Shown here one piece after another: positions 50,736-64,000 of a stretch of 64,000 nt of DNA. Positions within the stretch are counted from its first letter, which is position 1. Every line of letters starts with the position of its first letter. The stretch lies in NCBI GenBank assembly GCA_024349245.1, contig JALDNG010001325.1:55195-119194 (forward strand). The letters run 5' to 3'. The notes beneath the pieces are model-generated. The model ran no database searches and was not told the origin of the DNA. It worked only from the letters and a program-made list of their open reading frames with translations. The position numbers and the translations under genes are program-made. The DNA comes from Neodontobutis hainanensis (taxonomy: Eukaryota > Chordata > Actinopteri > Gobiiformes > Odontobutidae).

Positions 50736-53189
50736 TTTTTTAAAATCACATTCATATTGCTGTTCTTGAGTTAAATACTTGATTTTATCAATAATATCAA
50801 TGTTTTCAAATTATATTTTGAGTCAAAAATTAATACATAAATTTTAGCAAAATCATATATTTGCGAAATTCAATGGATCATCACTTTTTGAAAAATTCAA
50901 CATTTGTCCGTTTTTTCAAATCTCATTCATATTGCTTTTCTTGAGTTAAATACTTGATTTTATCAATAATATCAATGTTTTCAAATTATATTTTGAGTCA
51001 AAAATTAATACATAAATTTTAGCAAAATCATATATTTGCGAAATTCAATGATCATCACTTTTGAAAAATCAACATTTTCCCGTTTTTTCAAATCTCATTC
51101 ATATTGCTGTTCTTGAGTTAAATACTTGATTTTATCAATAATATCAATGTTTTCAAATTATATTTTGAGTCAAAAATTAATACATAAATTTTAGCAAAAT
51201 CATATATTTGCGAAATTCAATGGATCATCACTTTTGAAAAATCCAACATTTTCCGTTTTTTCAAATCTCATTCATATTGCTGTTCTTGAGTTAAATACTT
51301 ATTTTATCAATAATATCAATGTTTTCAAATTATATTTTGAGTCAAAAATTAATACATAAATTTTAGCAAAATCATATATTTCCGAAATTCAATGGATCAT
51401 CACTTTTGAAAAATCCAACATTTGTCCGTTTTTCAAATCACATTCATATTGCTGTTCTTGAGTTAAATACTTGATTTTATCAATAATATCAATGTTTTCA
51501 AATTATATTTTGAGTCAAAAATTAAAACATAAATTTTAGCAAAATCATATATTTGCGAAATTCAATGGATCATCACTTTTGAAAAATTCAACATTTGTCC
51601 GTTTTTTCAAATCTCATTCATATTGCTGTTCTTGAGTTAAATACTTGATTTTATCAATAATATCAATGTTTTCAAATTATATTTTGAGTCAAAAATTAAT
51701 ACATAAATTTTAGCAAAATCATATATATTTGCGAAATTCAATGGATCATCACTTTTGAAAAATCCAACATTTTTCCGTTTTCAAATCACATTCATATTGC
51801 ATTCTTGAGTTAAATACTTGATTTTATCAATAATATCAATGTTTTCAAATTATATTTTGAGTCAAAAATTAATACATAAATTTTAGCAAAATCATATATT
51901 TGCGAAATTCAATGGATCATCACTTTTGAAAAATCCAACATTTTCGTTTTTTCAAATCAAAGTCATATTCATTTTTTGAGTTAAATACTTGATTTTATCA
52001 ATAATATCAATGTTTTCAAATTATATTTTGAGTCAAAAATTAAAACATAAATTTTAGCAAAATCATATATTTGCGAAATTCAATGGATCATCACTTTTGA
52101 AAAATCCAACATTTTCCGTTTTTTCAAATCACATTCATATTCATGTTCTTGAGTTAAATACTTGATTTTATCAATATATCAATGTTTTCAAATTATATTT
52201 TGAGTCAAAAATTAATACATAAATTTTAGCAAAATCATATATTTGCGAAATTCAATGGATCATCACTTTTGAAAAATCCAACATTGTCCGTTTTTCAAAT
52301 CTCATTCATATTGTTTTCTTGAGTTAAATACTTGATTTTATCAATAATATCAATGTTTTCAAATTATATTTTGAGTCAAAAATTAATACATAAATTTTGC
52401 AAAATCATATATTTGCGAAATTCAATGGATCATCACTTTTGAAAAATCCAACATTTTCCGTTTTTTCAAATCTCATTCATATTGCTGTTCTTGAGTTAAA
52501 TACTTGATTTTATCAATAATATCAATGTTTTCAAATTATATTTTGAGTCAAAAATTAATACATAAATTTTAGCAAAATCATATATTTGCGAAATTCAATG
52601 GATCATCACTTTTGAAAAATCCAACATTTTCCGTTTTTTCAAATCACATTCATATTGCTGTTCTTGAGTTAAATACTTGATTTTATCAATAATATCAATG
52701 TTTTCAAATTATATTTTGAGTCAAAAATTGAAATACATAAATTTTTAGCAATATCATATATTTGCGAAATTCAATGGATCATCACTTTTGAAAAATCCAA
52801 CATTTTTCCGTTTTTCAAATCTCATTCATATTGCTGTTCTTGAGTTAAATACTTGATTTTATCAATAATATCAATGTTTTCAAATTATATTTTGAGTCAA
52901 AAATTAATACATAAATTTAGCAAAATCATATATTTGCGAAATTCAATGGATCATCACTTTTTGAAAAATCCAACATTTTCCGTTTTTTCAAATCACATTC
53001 ATATTGCTGTTCTTGAGTTAAATACTTGATTTTATCAATAATATCAATGTTTTCAAATTATATTTTGAGTCAAAAATTAATACATAAATTTTAGCAAAAT
53101 CATATATTTGCGAAATTCAATGGATCATCACTTTTTGAAAAATCCAACATTTTTCCGTTTTTTCAAATCTCATTCATATTGCTGTTCAT

Positions 53190-53364
53190 GAGTTAAATAC
53201 TTTATTTTATAAATTATATCAATGTTTTCAAATTATATTTCGAGTCAAAAATGAAAACATAATTTGTAGCAAAATCAAAGATTTTCGAAATTCATTTGAT
53301 CATCACGTATTGAAAAATCCAACATTTGTCCGTTTTTTCAAATCTCATTCATATTGCTTTTCTT
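53190..53364 (+). repeat. divergent monomer, copy 2
   Basis: It shares TTTATTTTATAAATTATATC and TTTCGAGTC with the unit at 48,511. It additionally has AATGAAAACATAATTTGTAGC and AAAGATTTTCGAAATTCATT, features that also mark the unit at 59,241. It may be an ancestral or separate subfamily. Confidence 0.75.
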
Positions 53365-56300
53365 GAGTTAAATACTTGATTTTATCAATAATATCAATGT
53401 TTTCAAATTATATTTTGAGTCAAAAATTAATACATAAATTTTAGCAAAATCATATATTTGCGAAATTCAATGAATCATCACTTTTTGAAAAATCCAACAT
53501 TTTTCCGTTTTTTCAAATCTCATTCATATTGCTTTTTTGAGTTAAATACTTGATTTTATCAATAATATCAATGTTTTCAAATTATATTTTGAGTCAAAAA
53601 TTAATACATAAATTTTAGCAAAATCATATATTTGCGAAATTCAATGATCATCACTTTTGAAAAATCAACATTTTCCGTTTTTCAAATCACATTCATATTG
53701 CTGTTCTTGAGTTAAATACTTGATTTTATCAATAATATCAATGTTTTCAAATTATATTTTGAGTCAAAAATTAATATAAATTTTAGCAAAATCATATATT
53801 TGCGAAATTCAATGAATCATCACTTTTGAAAAATCCAACATTTGTCCGTTTTTCAAATCTCATTCATATTCATTTTTTTGAGTTAAATACTTGATTTTAT
53901 CAATAATATCAATGTTTTCAAATTATATTTTGAGTCAAAAATTAAAATATAAATTTTAGCAAAATCATATATTTGCGAAATTCAATGGATCATCACTTTT
54001 GAAAAATTCAACATTTTCCGTTTTTCAAATCATTCATATTGCTGTTCTTGAGTTAAATACTTGATTTTATCAATAATATCAATGTTTTCAAATTATATTT
54101 TGAGTCAAAAATTAAATATAAATTTTAGCAAAATCATATATTTGCGAAATTCAATGGATCATCACTTTTGAAAAATCAACATTTGTCCGTTTTTTCAAAT
54201 CTCATTCATATTGCTGTTTTTGAGTTAAATACTTGATTTTATCAATATATCAATGTTTTCAAATTATATTTTGAGTCAAAATTAATACATAAATTTTAGC
54301 AAAATCATATATTTGCGAAATTCAATGGATCATCACTTTTGAAAAATCAACATTTTTCCGTTTTTTCAAATCATTCATATTCATTTTTTTGAGTTAAATA
54401 CTTGATTTTATCAATTAATATCAATGTTTTCAAATTATATTTTGAGTCAAAAATTAATACATAAATTTTAGCAAAATCATATATTTGCGAAATTCAATGG
54501 ATCATCACTTTTGAAAAATCCAACATTTTCCGTTTTTCAAATCACATTCATATTGCTGTTCTTGAGTTAAATACTTGATTTTATCAATAATATCAATGTT
54601 TTCAAATTATATTTTGAGTCAAAAATTAATACATAAATTTTAGCAAAATCATATATTTGCGAAATTCAATGGATCATCACTTTTGAAAAATCCAACATTT
54701 TCCGTTTTTCAAATCACATTCATATTGCTGTTCTTGAGTTAAATACTTGATTTTATCAATAATATCAATGTTTTCAAATTATATTTTGAGTCAAAATTAA
54801 TACATAAATTTTAGCAAAATCATATATTTGCGAAATTCAATGGATCATCACTTTTTGAAAAATCAACATTTGTCCGTTTTTTCAAATCTCATTCATATTG
54901 CTGTTCTTGAGTTAAATACTTGATTTTATCAATAATATCAATGTTTTCAAATTATATTTTGAGTCAAAATTAATACATAAATTTTAGCAAAATCATATAT
55001 TTGCGAAATTCAATGGATCATCACTTTTGAAAAATCCAACATTTGTCCGTTTTTTCAAATCTCATTCATATTGCTGTTCTTGAGTTAAATACTTGATTTT
55101 ATCAATAATATCAATGTTTTCAAATTATATTTTGAGTCAAAAATTAATACATAAATTTTAGCAAAATCATATATTTGCGAAATTCAATGGATCATCACTT
55201 TTGAAAAATCAACATTTTCCGTTTTTCAAATCTCATTCATATTGCTGTTCTTGAGTTAAATACTTGATTTTATCAATAATATCAATGTTTTCAAATTATA
55301 TTTTGAGTCAAAAATTAATACATAAATTTTAGCAAAATCATATATTTGCGAAATTCAATGGATCATCACTTTTGAAAAATCCAACATTTGTCCGTTTTTC
55401 AAATCACATTCATATTGCTGTTCTTGAGTTAAATACTTGATTTTATCAATAATATCAATGTTTTCAAATTATATTTTGAGTCAAAAATTAATACATAAAT
55501 TTTAGCAAAATCATATATTTGCGAAATTCAATGGATCATCACTTTTTGAAAAATCCAACATTTGTCCGTTTTTTCAAATCACATTCATATTGCTTTTCTT
55601 GAGTTAAATACTTGATTTTATCAATAATATCAATGTTTTCAAATTATATTTTGAGTCAAAAATTAATACATAAATTTTAGCAAAATCATATATTTGCGAA
55701 ATTCAATGGATCATCACTTTTGAAAAATTCAACATTTGTCCGTTTTTTCAAATCTCATTCATATTGCTTTTTTGAGTTAAATACTTGATTTTATCAATAA
55801 TATCAATGTTTTCAAATTATATTTTGAGTCAAAAATTAATACATAAATTTTAGCAAAATCATATATTTGCGAAATTCAATGGATCATCACTTTTGAAAAA
55901 TCCAACATTTGTCCGTTTTTTCAAATCATTCATATTGCTTTTCTTGAGTTAAATACTTGATTTTATCAATAATATCAATGTTTTCAAATTATATTTTGAG
56001 TCAAAAATTAATACATAAATTTTAGCAAAATCATATATTTGCGAAATTCAATGGATCATCACTTTTGAAAAATCCAACATTTGTCCGTTTTTTCAAATCT
56101 CATTCATATTGCTGTTCTTGAGTTAAATACTTGATTTTATCAATAATATCAATGTTTTCAAATTATATTTTGAGTCAAAAATTAATACATAAATTTTAGC
56201 AAAATCATATATTTGCGAAATTCAATGGATCATCACTTTTGAAAAATTCAACATTTGTCCGTTTTTTCAAATCTCATTCATATTGCTTTTCTTGAGTTAA

Positions 56301-59240
56301 ATACTTGATTTTATCAATAATATCAATGTTTTCAAATTATATTTTGAGTCAAAAATTAATACATAAATTTTAGCAAAATCATATATTTGCGAAATTCAAT
56401 GGAATCATCACTTTTGAAAAATCCAACATTTGTCCGTTTTTTCAAATCACATTCATATTGCTGTTTTGAGTTAAATACTTGATTTTATCAATAATATCAA
56501 TGTTTTCAAATTATATTTTGAGTCAAAAATTAATATAAATTTTAGCAAAATCATATATTTGCGAAATTCAATGGATCATCACTTTTGAAAAATCCAACAT
56601 TTTTCCGTTTTTTCAAATCATTCATATTCATTTTTTTGAGTTAAATACTTGATTTTATCAATAATATCAATGTTTTCAAATTATATTTTGAGTCAAAAAT
56701 TAATACATAAATTTTAGCAAAATCATATATTTGCGAAATTCAATGGATCATCACTTTTTGAAAAATCCAACATTTGTCCGTTTTTTCAAATCTCATTCAT
56801 ATTGCTGTTCTTGAGTTAAATACTTGATTTTATCAATAATATCAATGTTTTCAAATTATATTTTGAGTCAAAATTAATACATAAATTTTAGCAAAATCAT
56901 ATATTTGCGAAATTCAATGATCATCACTTTTTGAAAAATCCTACATTTTCCCGTTTTTTAAAATCACATTCATATTGATTTTTTTTGAGTTCAATACTTG
57001 ATTTTATCAATAATATCAATGTTGTCAAATTATATTTTGAGTCAAAAATTAATACATAAATTTTAGCAAAATCATATATGTGCGAAATTCAATGGATCAT
57101 CACTTTTTGAAAAATTCAACATTTGTCCGTTTTTTCAAATCTCATTCATATTGCTTTTCTTGAGTTAAATACTTGATTTTATCAATAATATCAATGTTTT
57201 CAAATTATATTTTGAGTCAAAAATTAATACATAAATTTTAGCAAAATCATATATTTGCGAAATTCAATGGATCATCACTTTTGAAAAATCCAACATTTTC
57301 CGTTTTTCAAATCACATTCATATTGCTGTTCTTGAGTTAAATACTTGATTTTATCAATAATATCAATGTTTTCAAATTATATTTTGAGTCAAAAATTAAA
57401 ATACATAAATTTTAGCAAAATCATATATTTGCGAAATTCAATGAATCATCACTTTTGAAAAATCCAACATTTTTCCGTTTTTTCAAATCTCATTCATATT
57501 GCTTTTTTGAGTTAAATACTTGATTTTATCAATAATATCAATGTTTTCAAATTATATTTTGAGTCAAAAATTAATACATAAATTTTAGCAAAATCATATA
57601 TTTGCGAAATTCAATGGATCATCACTTTTGAAAAATCCAACATTTGTCCGTTTTTTCAAATCTCATTCATATTGCTGTTCTTGAGTTAAATACTTGATTT
57701 TATCAATAATATCAATGTTTTCAAATTATATTTTGAGTCAAAAATTAATACATAAATTTTAGCAAAATCATATATTTGCGAAATTCAATGGATCATCACT
57801 TTTGAAAAATCCAACATTTGTCCGTTTTTTCAAATCTCATTCATATTGCATTTTTTGAGTTAAATACTTGATTTTATCAATAATATCAATGTTTTCAAAT
57901 TATATTTTGAGTCAAAAATTAATATAAATTTTAGCAAAATCATATATTTGCGAAATTCAATGGATCATCACTTTTGAAAAATCCAACATTTTCCGTTTTT
58001 TCAAATCTCATTCATATTGCTGTTTTGAGTTAAATACTTGATTTTATCAATAATATCAATGTTTTCAAATTATATTTTGAGTTAAAAATTAATACATAAA
58101 TTTTAGCAAAATCATATATTTATGAAATTCAATGGATCATCACTTTTGAAAAATCCAACATTTTTCCGTTTTTTCAAATCTCATTCATATTGCTGTTCTT
58201 GAGTTAAATACTTGATTTTATCAATAATATCAATGTTTTCAAATTATATTTTGAGTCAAAAATTAATACATAAATTTTAGCAAAATCATATATTTGCGAA
58301 ATTCAATGGATCATCACTTTTTGAAAAATCAACATTTGTCCGTTTTTTCAAATCTCATTCATATTGCTGTTTTTGAGTTAAATACTTGATTTTATCAATA
58401 ATATCAATGTTTTCAAATTATATTTTGAGTCAAAAATTAATACATAAATTTTAGTAAAATCATATATTTGCGAAATTCAATGGATCATCACTTTTGAAAA
58501 ATCCAACATTTTTCCGTTTTTTCAAATCTCATTCATATTGCTTTTTTGAGTTAAATACTTGATTTTATCAATTATATCAATGTTTTCAAATTATATTTTG
58601 AGTCAAAAATTAAACATAAATTTTCGCAAAATCATATATTTGCGAAATTCAATGGATCATCACTTTTGAAAAATCCAACATTTTCCGTTTTTTCAAATCT
58701 CATTCATATTGCTGTTCATGAGTTAAATACTTGATTTTATCAATATATCAATGTTTTCAAATTATATTTTGAGTCAAAAATTAATACATAAATTTTAGCA
58801 AAATCATATATTTGCGAAATTCAATGGATCATCACTTTTGAAAAATCCAACATTTTTCCGTTTTTTCAAATCATTCATATTCATTTTTTTGAGTTAAATA
58901 CTTGATTTTATCAATTAATATCAATGTTTTCAAATTATATTTTGAGTCAAAAATTAAATATAAATTTTAGCAAAATCATATATTTATGAAATTCAATGGA
59001 TCATCACTTTTGAAAAATCCAACATTTGTCCGTTTTTTCAAATCACATTCATATTGCTGTTCTTGGAGTTAAATACTTGATTTTATCAATAATATCAATG
59101 TTTTTAAATTATATTTTGAGTCAAAAATTAATACATAAATTTTAGTAAAATCATATATTTTCGAAATTCAATGGATCATCACTTTTTGAAAAATTCAACA
59201 TTTGTCCGTTTTTTCAAATCTCATTCATATTCATTTTTTT

Positions 59241-59416
59241 GAGTTAAATACTTTATTTAATCAATTATATCAATGTTTTTAAATTATATTTTGAGTCAAA
59301 AATGAAAACATAATTTTTAGCAAAATCAAAGATTTTCGAAATTTATTTGATCATCACGTATTGAAAAATCCAACATTTGTCCGTTTTTTCAAATCTCATT
59401 CATATTGATTTTATTT
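59241..59416 (+). repeat. divergent monomer of the GATCATCACGTATTG subfamily
   Basis: It carries ACTTTATTTAATCAATTATA, AATGAAAACATAATTTTTAG, AAAGATTTTCGAAATTTATT and GATCATCACGTATTG. Shorter versions of the same signature occur near 20,240-20,260 and 37,905-37,925. These copies are scattered singly among consensus units. Confidence 0.75.
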
Positions 59417-62400
59417 GAGTTAAATACTTTATTTTATCAATAATATCAATGTTTTCAAATTATATTTTGAGTCAAAAATTAATACATAAATTTTAGCAAA
59501 ATCATATATTTGCGAAATTCAATGAATCATCACTTTTTGAAAAATCCAACATTTGTCCGTTTTTTCAAATCTCATTCATATTGCTGTTGAGTTAAATACT
59601 TGATTTTATCAATAATATCAATGTTTTCAAATTATATTTTGAGTCAAAAATTAAACATAAATTTTAGCAAAATCATATATTTGCGAAATTCAATGGATCA
59701 TCACTTTTTGAAAAATTCAACAATTGTCCGTTTTTTCAAATCTCATTCATATTGCTGTTCTTGAGTTAAATACTTGATTTTATCAATAATATCAATGTTT
59801 TCAAATTATATTTTGAGTCAAAAATTGAAATATAAATTTTAGCAAAATCATATATTTGCGAAATTCAATGGATCATCACTTTTTGAAAAATCCAACATTT
59901 GTCCGTTTTTTCAAATCTCATTCATATTGCTGTTCATGAGTTGAATACTTGATTTTATCAATAATATCAATGTTTTCAAATTATATTTTGAGTCAAAAAT
60001 CTAAATATAAATTTTAGCAAAATCATATATTTGCGAAATTCAATGGATCATCACTTTTTGAAAAATTCAACATTTGTCCGTTTTTTCAAATCTCATTCAT
60101 ATTGCTTTTCTTGAGTTAAATACTTGATTTTATCAATAATATCAATGTTTTCAAATTATATTTTGAGTCATAAATTAATACATAAATTTTAGCAAAATCA
60201 TATATTTGCGAAATTCAATGGATCATCACTTTTTGAAAAATCCAACATTTGTCCGTTTTTTCAAATCACATTCATATTGCTTTCTTGAGTTAAATACTTG
60301 ATTTTATCAATAATATCAATGTTTTCAAATTATATTTTGAGTCAAAATTAATACATAAATTTTAGCAAAATCATATATTTGCGAAATTCAATGGATCATC
60401 ACTTTTGAAAAATCAACATTTTCCGTTTTTTCAAATCTCATTCATATTGATTTTTTTGAGTTAAATACTTGATTTTATCAATAATATCAATGTTTTCAAA
60501 TTATATTTTGAGTCAAAAATTAATACATAAATTTTAGCAAAATCATATATTTGCGAAATTCAATGGATCATCACTTTTGAAAAATCCAACATTTTTCCGT
60601 TTTTTCAAATCTCATTCATATTGCTGTTCTTGAGTTAAATACTTGATTTTATCAATAATATCAATGTTTTCAAATTATATTTTGAGTCAAAAATTAATAC
60701 ATAAATTTTAGCAAAATCATATATTTGCGAAATTCAATGATCATCACTTTTTGAAAAATCCAACATTTTCCGTTTTTTCAAATCTCATTCATATTGCATT
60801 TTTCTTGAGTTAAATACTTGATTTTATCAATAATATCAATGTTTTCAAATTATATTTTGAGTCAAAAATTAATACATAAATTTTAGCAAAATCATATATT
60901 TGCGAAATTCAATGGATCATCACTTTTGAAAAATCCAACATTTGTCCGTTTTTTCAAATCTCATTCATATTGCATTTTCTTGAGTTAAATACTTGATTTT
61001 ATCAATAATATCAATGTTTTCAAATTATATTTTGAGTCAAAATTAATACATAAATTTTAGCAAAATCATATATTTGCGAAATTCAATGGATCATCACTTT
61101 TGAAAAATCCAACATTTTCCGTTTTTTCAAATCTCATTCATATTGCTGTTCATGAGTTAAATACTTGATTTTATCAATAATATCAATGTTTTCAAATTAT
61201 ATTTTGAGTCAAAATTAATACATAAATTTTAGCAAAATCATATATTTGCGAAATTCAATGATCATCACTTTTTGAAAAATCCAACATTTTTCCGTTTTTT
61301 CAAATCAAAGTCATATTCATTTTTTTGAGTTAAATACTTGATTTTATCAATTATATCAATGTTTTAAAATTATATTTTGAGTTAAAAATTAATACATAAA
61401 TTTTAGTAAAATCATATATTTGCGAAATTCAATGATCATCACTTTTGAAAAATCAACATTTTCCGTTTTTTCAAATCACATTCATATTGCTGTTCATGAG
61501 TTAAATACTTGATTTTATCAATAATATCAATGTTTTCAAATTATATTTTGAGTCAAAAATTAATACATAAATTTTAGCAAAATCATATATTTGCGAAATT
61601 CAATTTGATCATCACTTTTGAAAAATCAACATTTGTCCGTTTTTTCAAATCTCATTCATATTGATTTTTTGAGTTAAATACTTGATTTTATCAATAATAT
61701 CAATGTTTTCAAATTATATTTTGAGTCAAAAATTAAATATAAATTTTAGCAAAATCATATATTTGCGAAATTCAATGGATCATCACTTTTGAAAAATCCA
61801 ACATTTGTCCGTTTTTTCAAATCTCATTCATATTGCTTTTCTTGAGTTAAATACTTGATTTTATCAATAATATCAATGTTTTCAAATTATATTTTGAGTC
61901 AAAAATTAATACATAAATTTTAGCAAAATCATATATTTGCGAAATTCAATGGATCATCACTTTTGAAAAATCCAACATTTTCCGTTTTTTCAAATCTCAT
62001 TCATATTGCATTTTCTTGAGTTAAATACTTGATTTTATCAATAATATCAATGTTTTCAAATTATATTTTGAGTCAAAATTAATACATAAATTTTAGCAAA
62101 ATCATATATTTGCGAAATTCAATGGATCATCACTTTTGAAAAATCCAACATTTTCCGTTTTTTCAAATCTCATTCATATTGCTGTTCTTGAGTTAAATAC
62201 TTGATTTTATCAATAATATCAATGTTTTCAAATTATATTTTGAGTCAAAAATTAATATAAATTTTAGCAAAATCATATATTTGCGAAATTCAATGGATCA
62301 TCACTTTTGAAAAATCCAACATTTGTCCGTTTTTTCAAATCTCATTCATATTGCTGTTCTGAGTTAAATACTTGATTTTATCAATAATATCAATGTTTTC

Positions 62401-63745
62401 AAATTATATTTTGAGTCAAAATTAATATAAATTTTAGCAAAATCATATATTTGCGAAATTCAATGAATCATCACTTTTGAAAAATCCAACATTTTTCCGT
62501 TTTTTCAAATCATTCATATTCATTTTTTTTTTGAGTTAAATACTTGATTTTATCAATAATATCAATGTTTTCAAATTATATTTTGAGTCAAAAATTAATA
62601 CATAAATTTTAGTAAAATCATATATTTGCGAAATTCAATGGATCATCACTTTTGAAAAATCCAACATTTGTCCGTTTTTTCAAATCACATTCATATTCAT
62701 TTTTCTTGAGTTAAATACTTGATTTTATCAATAATATCAATGTTTTCAAATTATATTTTGAGTCAAAAATTAAATACATAAATTTTAGCAAAATCATATA
62801 TTTGCGAAATTCAATGGATCATCACTTTTGAAAAATCAACATTTTTCCGTTTTTTCAAATCTCATTCATATTGCTGTTCTGAGTTAAATACTTGATTTTA
62901 TCAATTATATCAATGTTTTCAAATTATATTTTGAGTCAAAAATTAATACATAAATTTTAGCAAAATCATATATTTGCGAAATTCAATGATCATCACTTTT
63001 TGAAAAATCCAACATTTTCCGTTTTTTCAAATCTCATTCATATTGCTGTTTTGAGTTAAATACTTGATTTTATCAATAATATCAATGTTTTCAAATTATA
63101 TTTTGAGTCAAAAATTAAATATAAATTTTAGCAAAATCATATATTTGCGAAATTCAATGGATCATCACTTTTTGAAAAATCCAACATTTTTCCGTTTTTT
63201 CAAATCTCATTCATATTGCTGTTCATGAGTTAAATACTTGATTTTATCAATAATATCAATGTTTTCAAATTATATTTTGAGTCAAAAATTAATACATAAA
63301 TTTTAGCAAAATCATATATTTGCGAAATTCAATGGATCATCACTTTTGAAAAATCCAACATTTGTCCGTTTTTTCAAATCTCATTCATATTGCTGTTCTT
63401 GAGTTAAATACTTGATTTTATCAATAATATCAATGTTTTCAAATTATATTTTGAGTCAAAATTAATACATAAATTTTAGCAAAATCATATATTTGCGAAA
63501 TTCAATGGATCATCACTTTTGAAAAATCCAACATTTGTCCGTTTTTTCAAATCTCATTCATATTGCTTTCTTGAGTTAAATACTTGATTTTATCAATAAT
63601 ATCAATGTTTTCAAATTATATTTTGAGTCAAAATTAATACATAAATTTTAGCAAAATCATATATTTGCGAAATTCAATGGATCATCACGTTTTGAAAAAT
63701 CCAACATTTGTCCGTTTTTTCCAATCAATGTCATATTCATTTTTT

Positions 63746-63922
63746 TAAGTTAAATACATTATTTAATCAATTATATCAATGTTTTAAAATTATATTTTGA
63801 GTTAAAAATAAATACATAAATTTTAGCAAAATCATATATGTGCGAAATTCAATTGATCATCACTTTTTGAAAAATCAAACATTTTTCCGTTTTTTCAAAT
63901 CAAAGTCATATTCATTTTTTTT
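63746..63922 (+). repeat. divergent monomer near the right end
   Basis: It begins AAGTTAAATACATTATTTAA in place of GAGTTAAATACTTG and has GAGTTAAAAATAAATAC and CATATATGTGCG. It is followed by a normal partial unit from 63,923 to the window end, so it is an internal variant and not the array boundary. Confidence 0.7.
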
Positions 63923-64000
63923 GAGTTAAATACTTGATTTTATCAATAATATCAATGTTATCAAATTATATTTTGAGTCAAAAATTAATACATAAATTTT

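Larger units (their letters stand above)
13190..64000 (+). repeat. tandem satellite array, ~170-175 bp monomer, ~295 copies
   Basis: The landmark GAGTTAAATAC recurs with a period of about 170-175 bp to the end of the window, for example at 13190, 13360, 18240, 18415 and 18588. By eye the unit is 175 bp at full length and about 23 % G+C. In order it contains TTTTATCAATAATATCAATG, TTTTCAAATTATATTTTGAG, TACATAAATTTTAGC, ATATATTTGCGAAATTCAAT, GGATCATCACTTTT, GAAAAATCCAACATTTG, CCGTTTTTTCAAATC and CATTCATATTGCTGTTC. All copies run head to tail in one orientation. No transposon, gene or unrelated insertion was seen in more than 50 kb. Reading frames inside the array (14773-14982 and 35387-35620) are translations of the monomer and not genes. 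The unit is close to nucleosome-repeat size and AT-rich, as in many centromeric satellites. The array continues past the window. Confidence 0.97.

Noticed and set aside
13190..64000. CRISPR array
   Set aside because: The units are a 170-175 bp satellite with continuous similarity from unit to unit. There are no short direct repeats alternating with unique spacers, and no associated genes.
13190..64000. CENP-B box in the monomer
   Set aside because: The only TTCG context (reverse strand ATTTCGCAAA) lacks the downstream A and CGGG required by the box.

Overview
This window is AT-rich eukaryotic DNA, most likely from an invertebrate chromosome. No bacterial-style gene organisation is visible. 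There are no long open frames, no operons, no rRNA or tRNA genes that I can recognise, and no CRISPR. Short exon-like open stretches preceded by TTTTCAG-type splice acceptors, and one decayed non-LTR retrotransposon fragment, point to an intron-bearing animal genome. The species cannot be named from the sequence.

Layout: (1) Positions 1 to about 12.4 kb are single-copy-looking, roughly 30 % G+C by eye, and gene-poor. The best-supported item is a minus-strand 105-codon frame at 7838-8152 with one internal TGA. Its end resembles the C-terminal tail of LINE reverse transcriptases. Around it lie several weak exon candidates (4114-4239 minus, 5045-5117 plus, 5861-6064 plus, 7573-7704 minus, 8755-9024 minus, 9798-9974 plus). 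Open frames of this length are expected by chance in 12 kb read in six frames, so all are low confidence. (2) From about 12.42 to 13.19 kb there is a decayed array edge with recognisable but eroded satellite units, interrupted by about 280 bp of non-satellite sequence. (3) From 13,190 to the end of the window (and beyond) there is one uninterrupted head-to-tail satellite array of roughly 295 copies of a monomer of about 170-175 bp and 23 % G+C. Every copy I read has the same orientation, with no transposon or gene inserted.

The satellite is the real content of the window. Its monomer is nucleosome-sized and unevenly conserved: a near-invariant block of about 60 bp and a hypervariable segment of about 25 bp. 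A subfamily carries a perfect 9-bp inverted repeat (TTTCGCAAA-N8-TTTGCGAAA). Copies are more eroded at the left edge and more homogeneous inside. In places they form 350-bp dimers, and rare variant monomers recur tens of units apart. This is the pattern expected of a centromeric or heterochromatic satellite evolving by unequal exchange. The centromere assignment itself is inference. Frequent one-base homopolymer differences between copies may be partly sequencing or consensus error.
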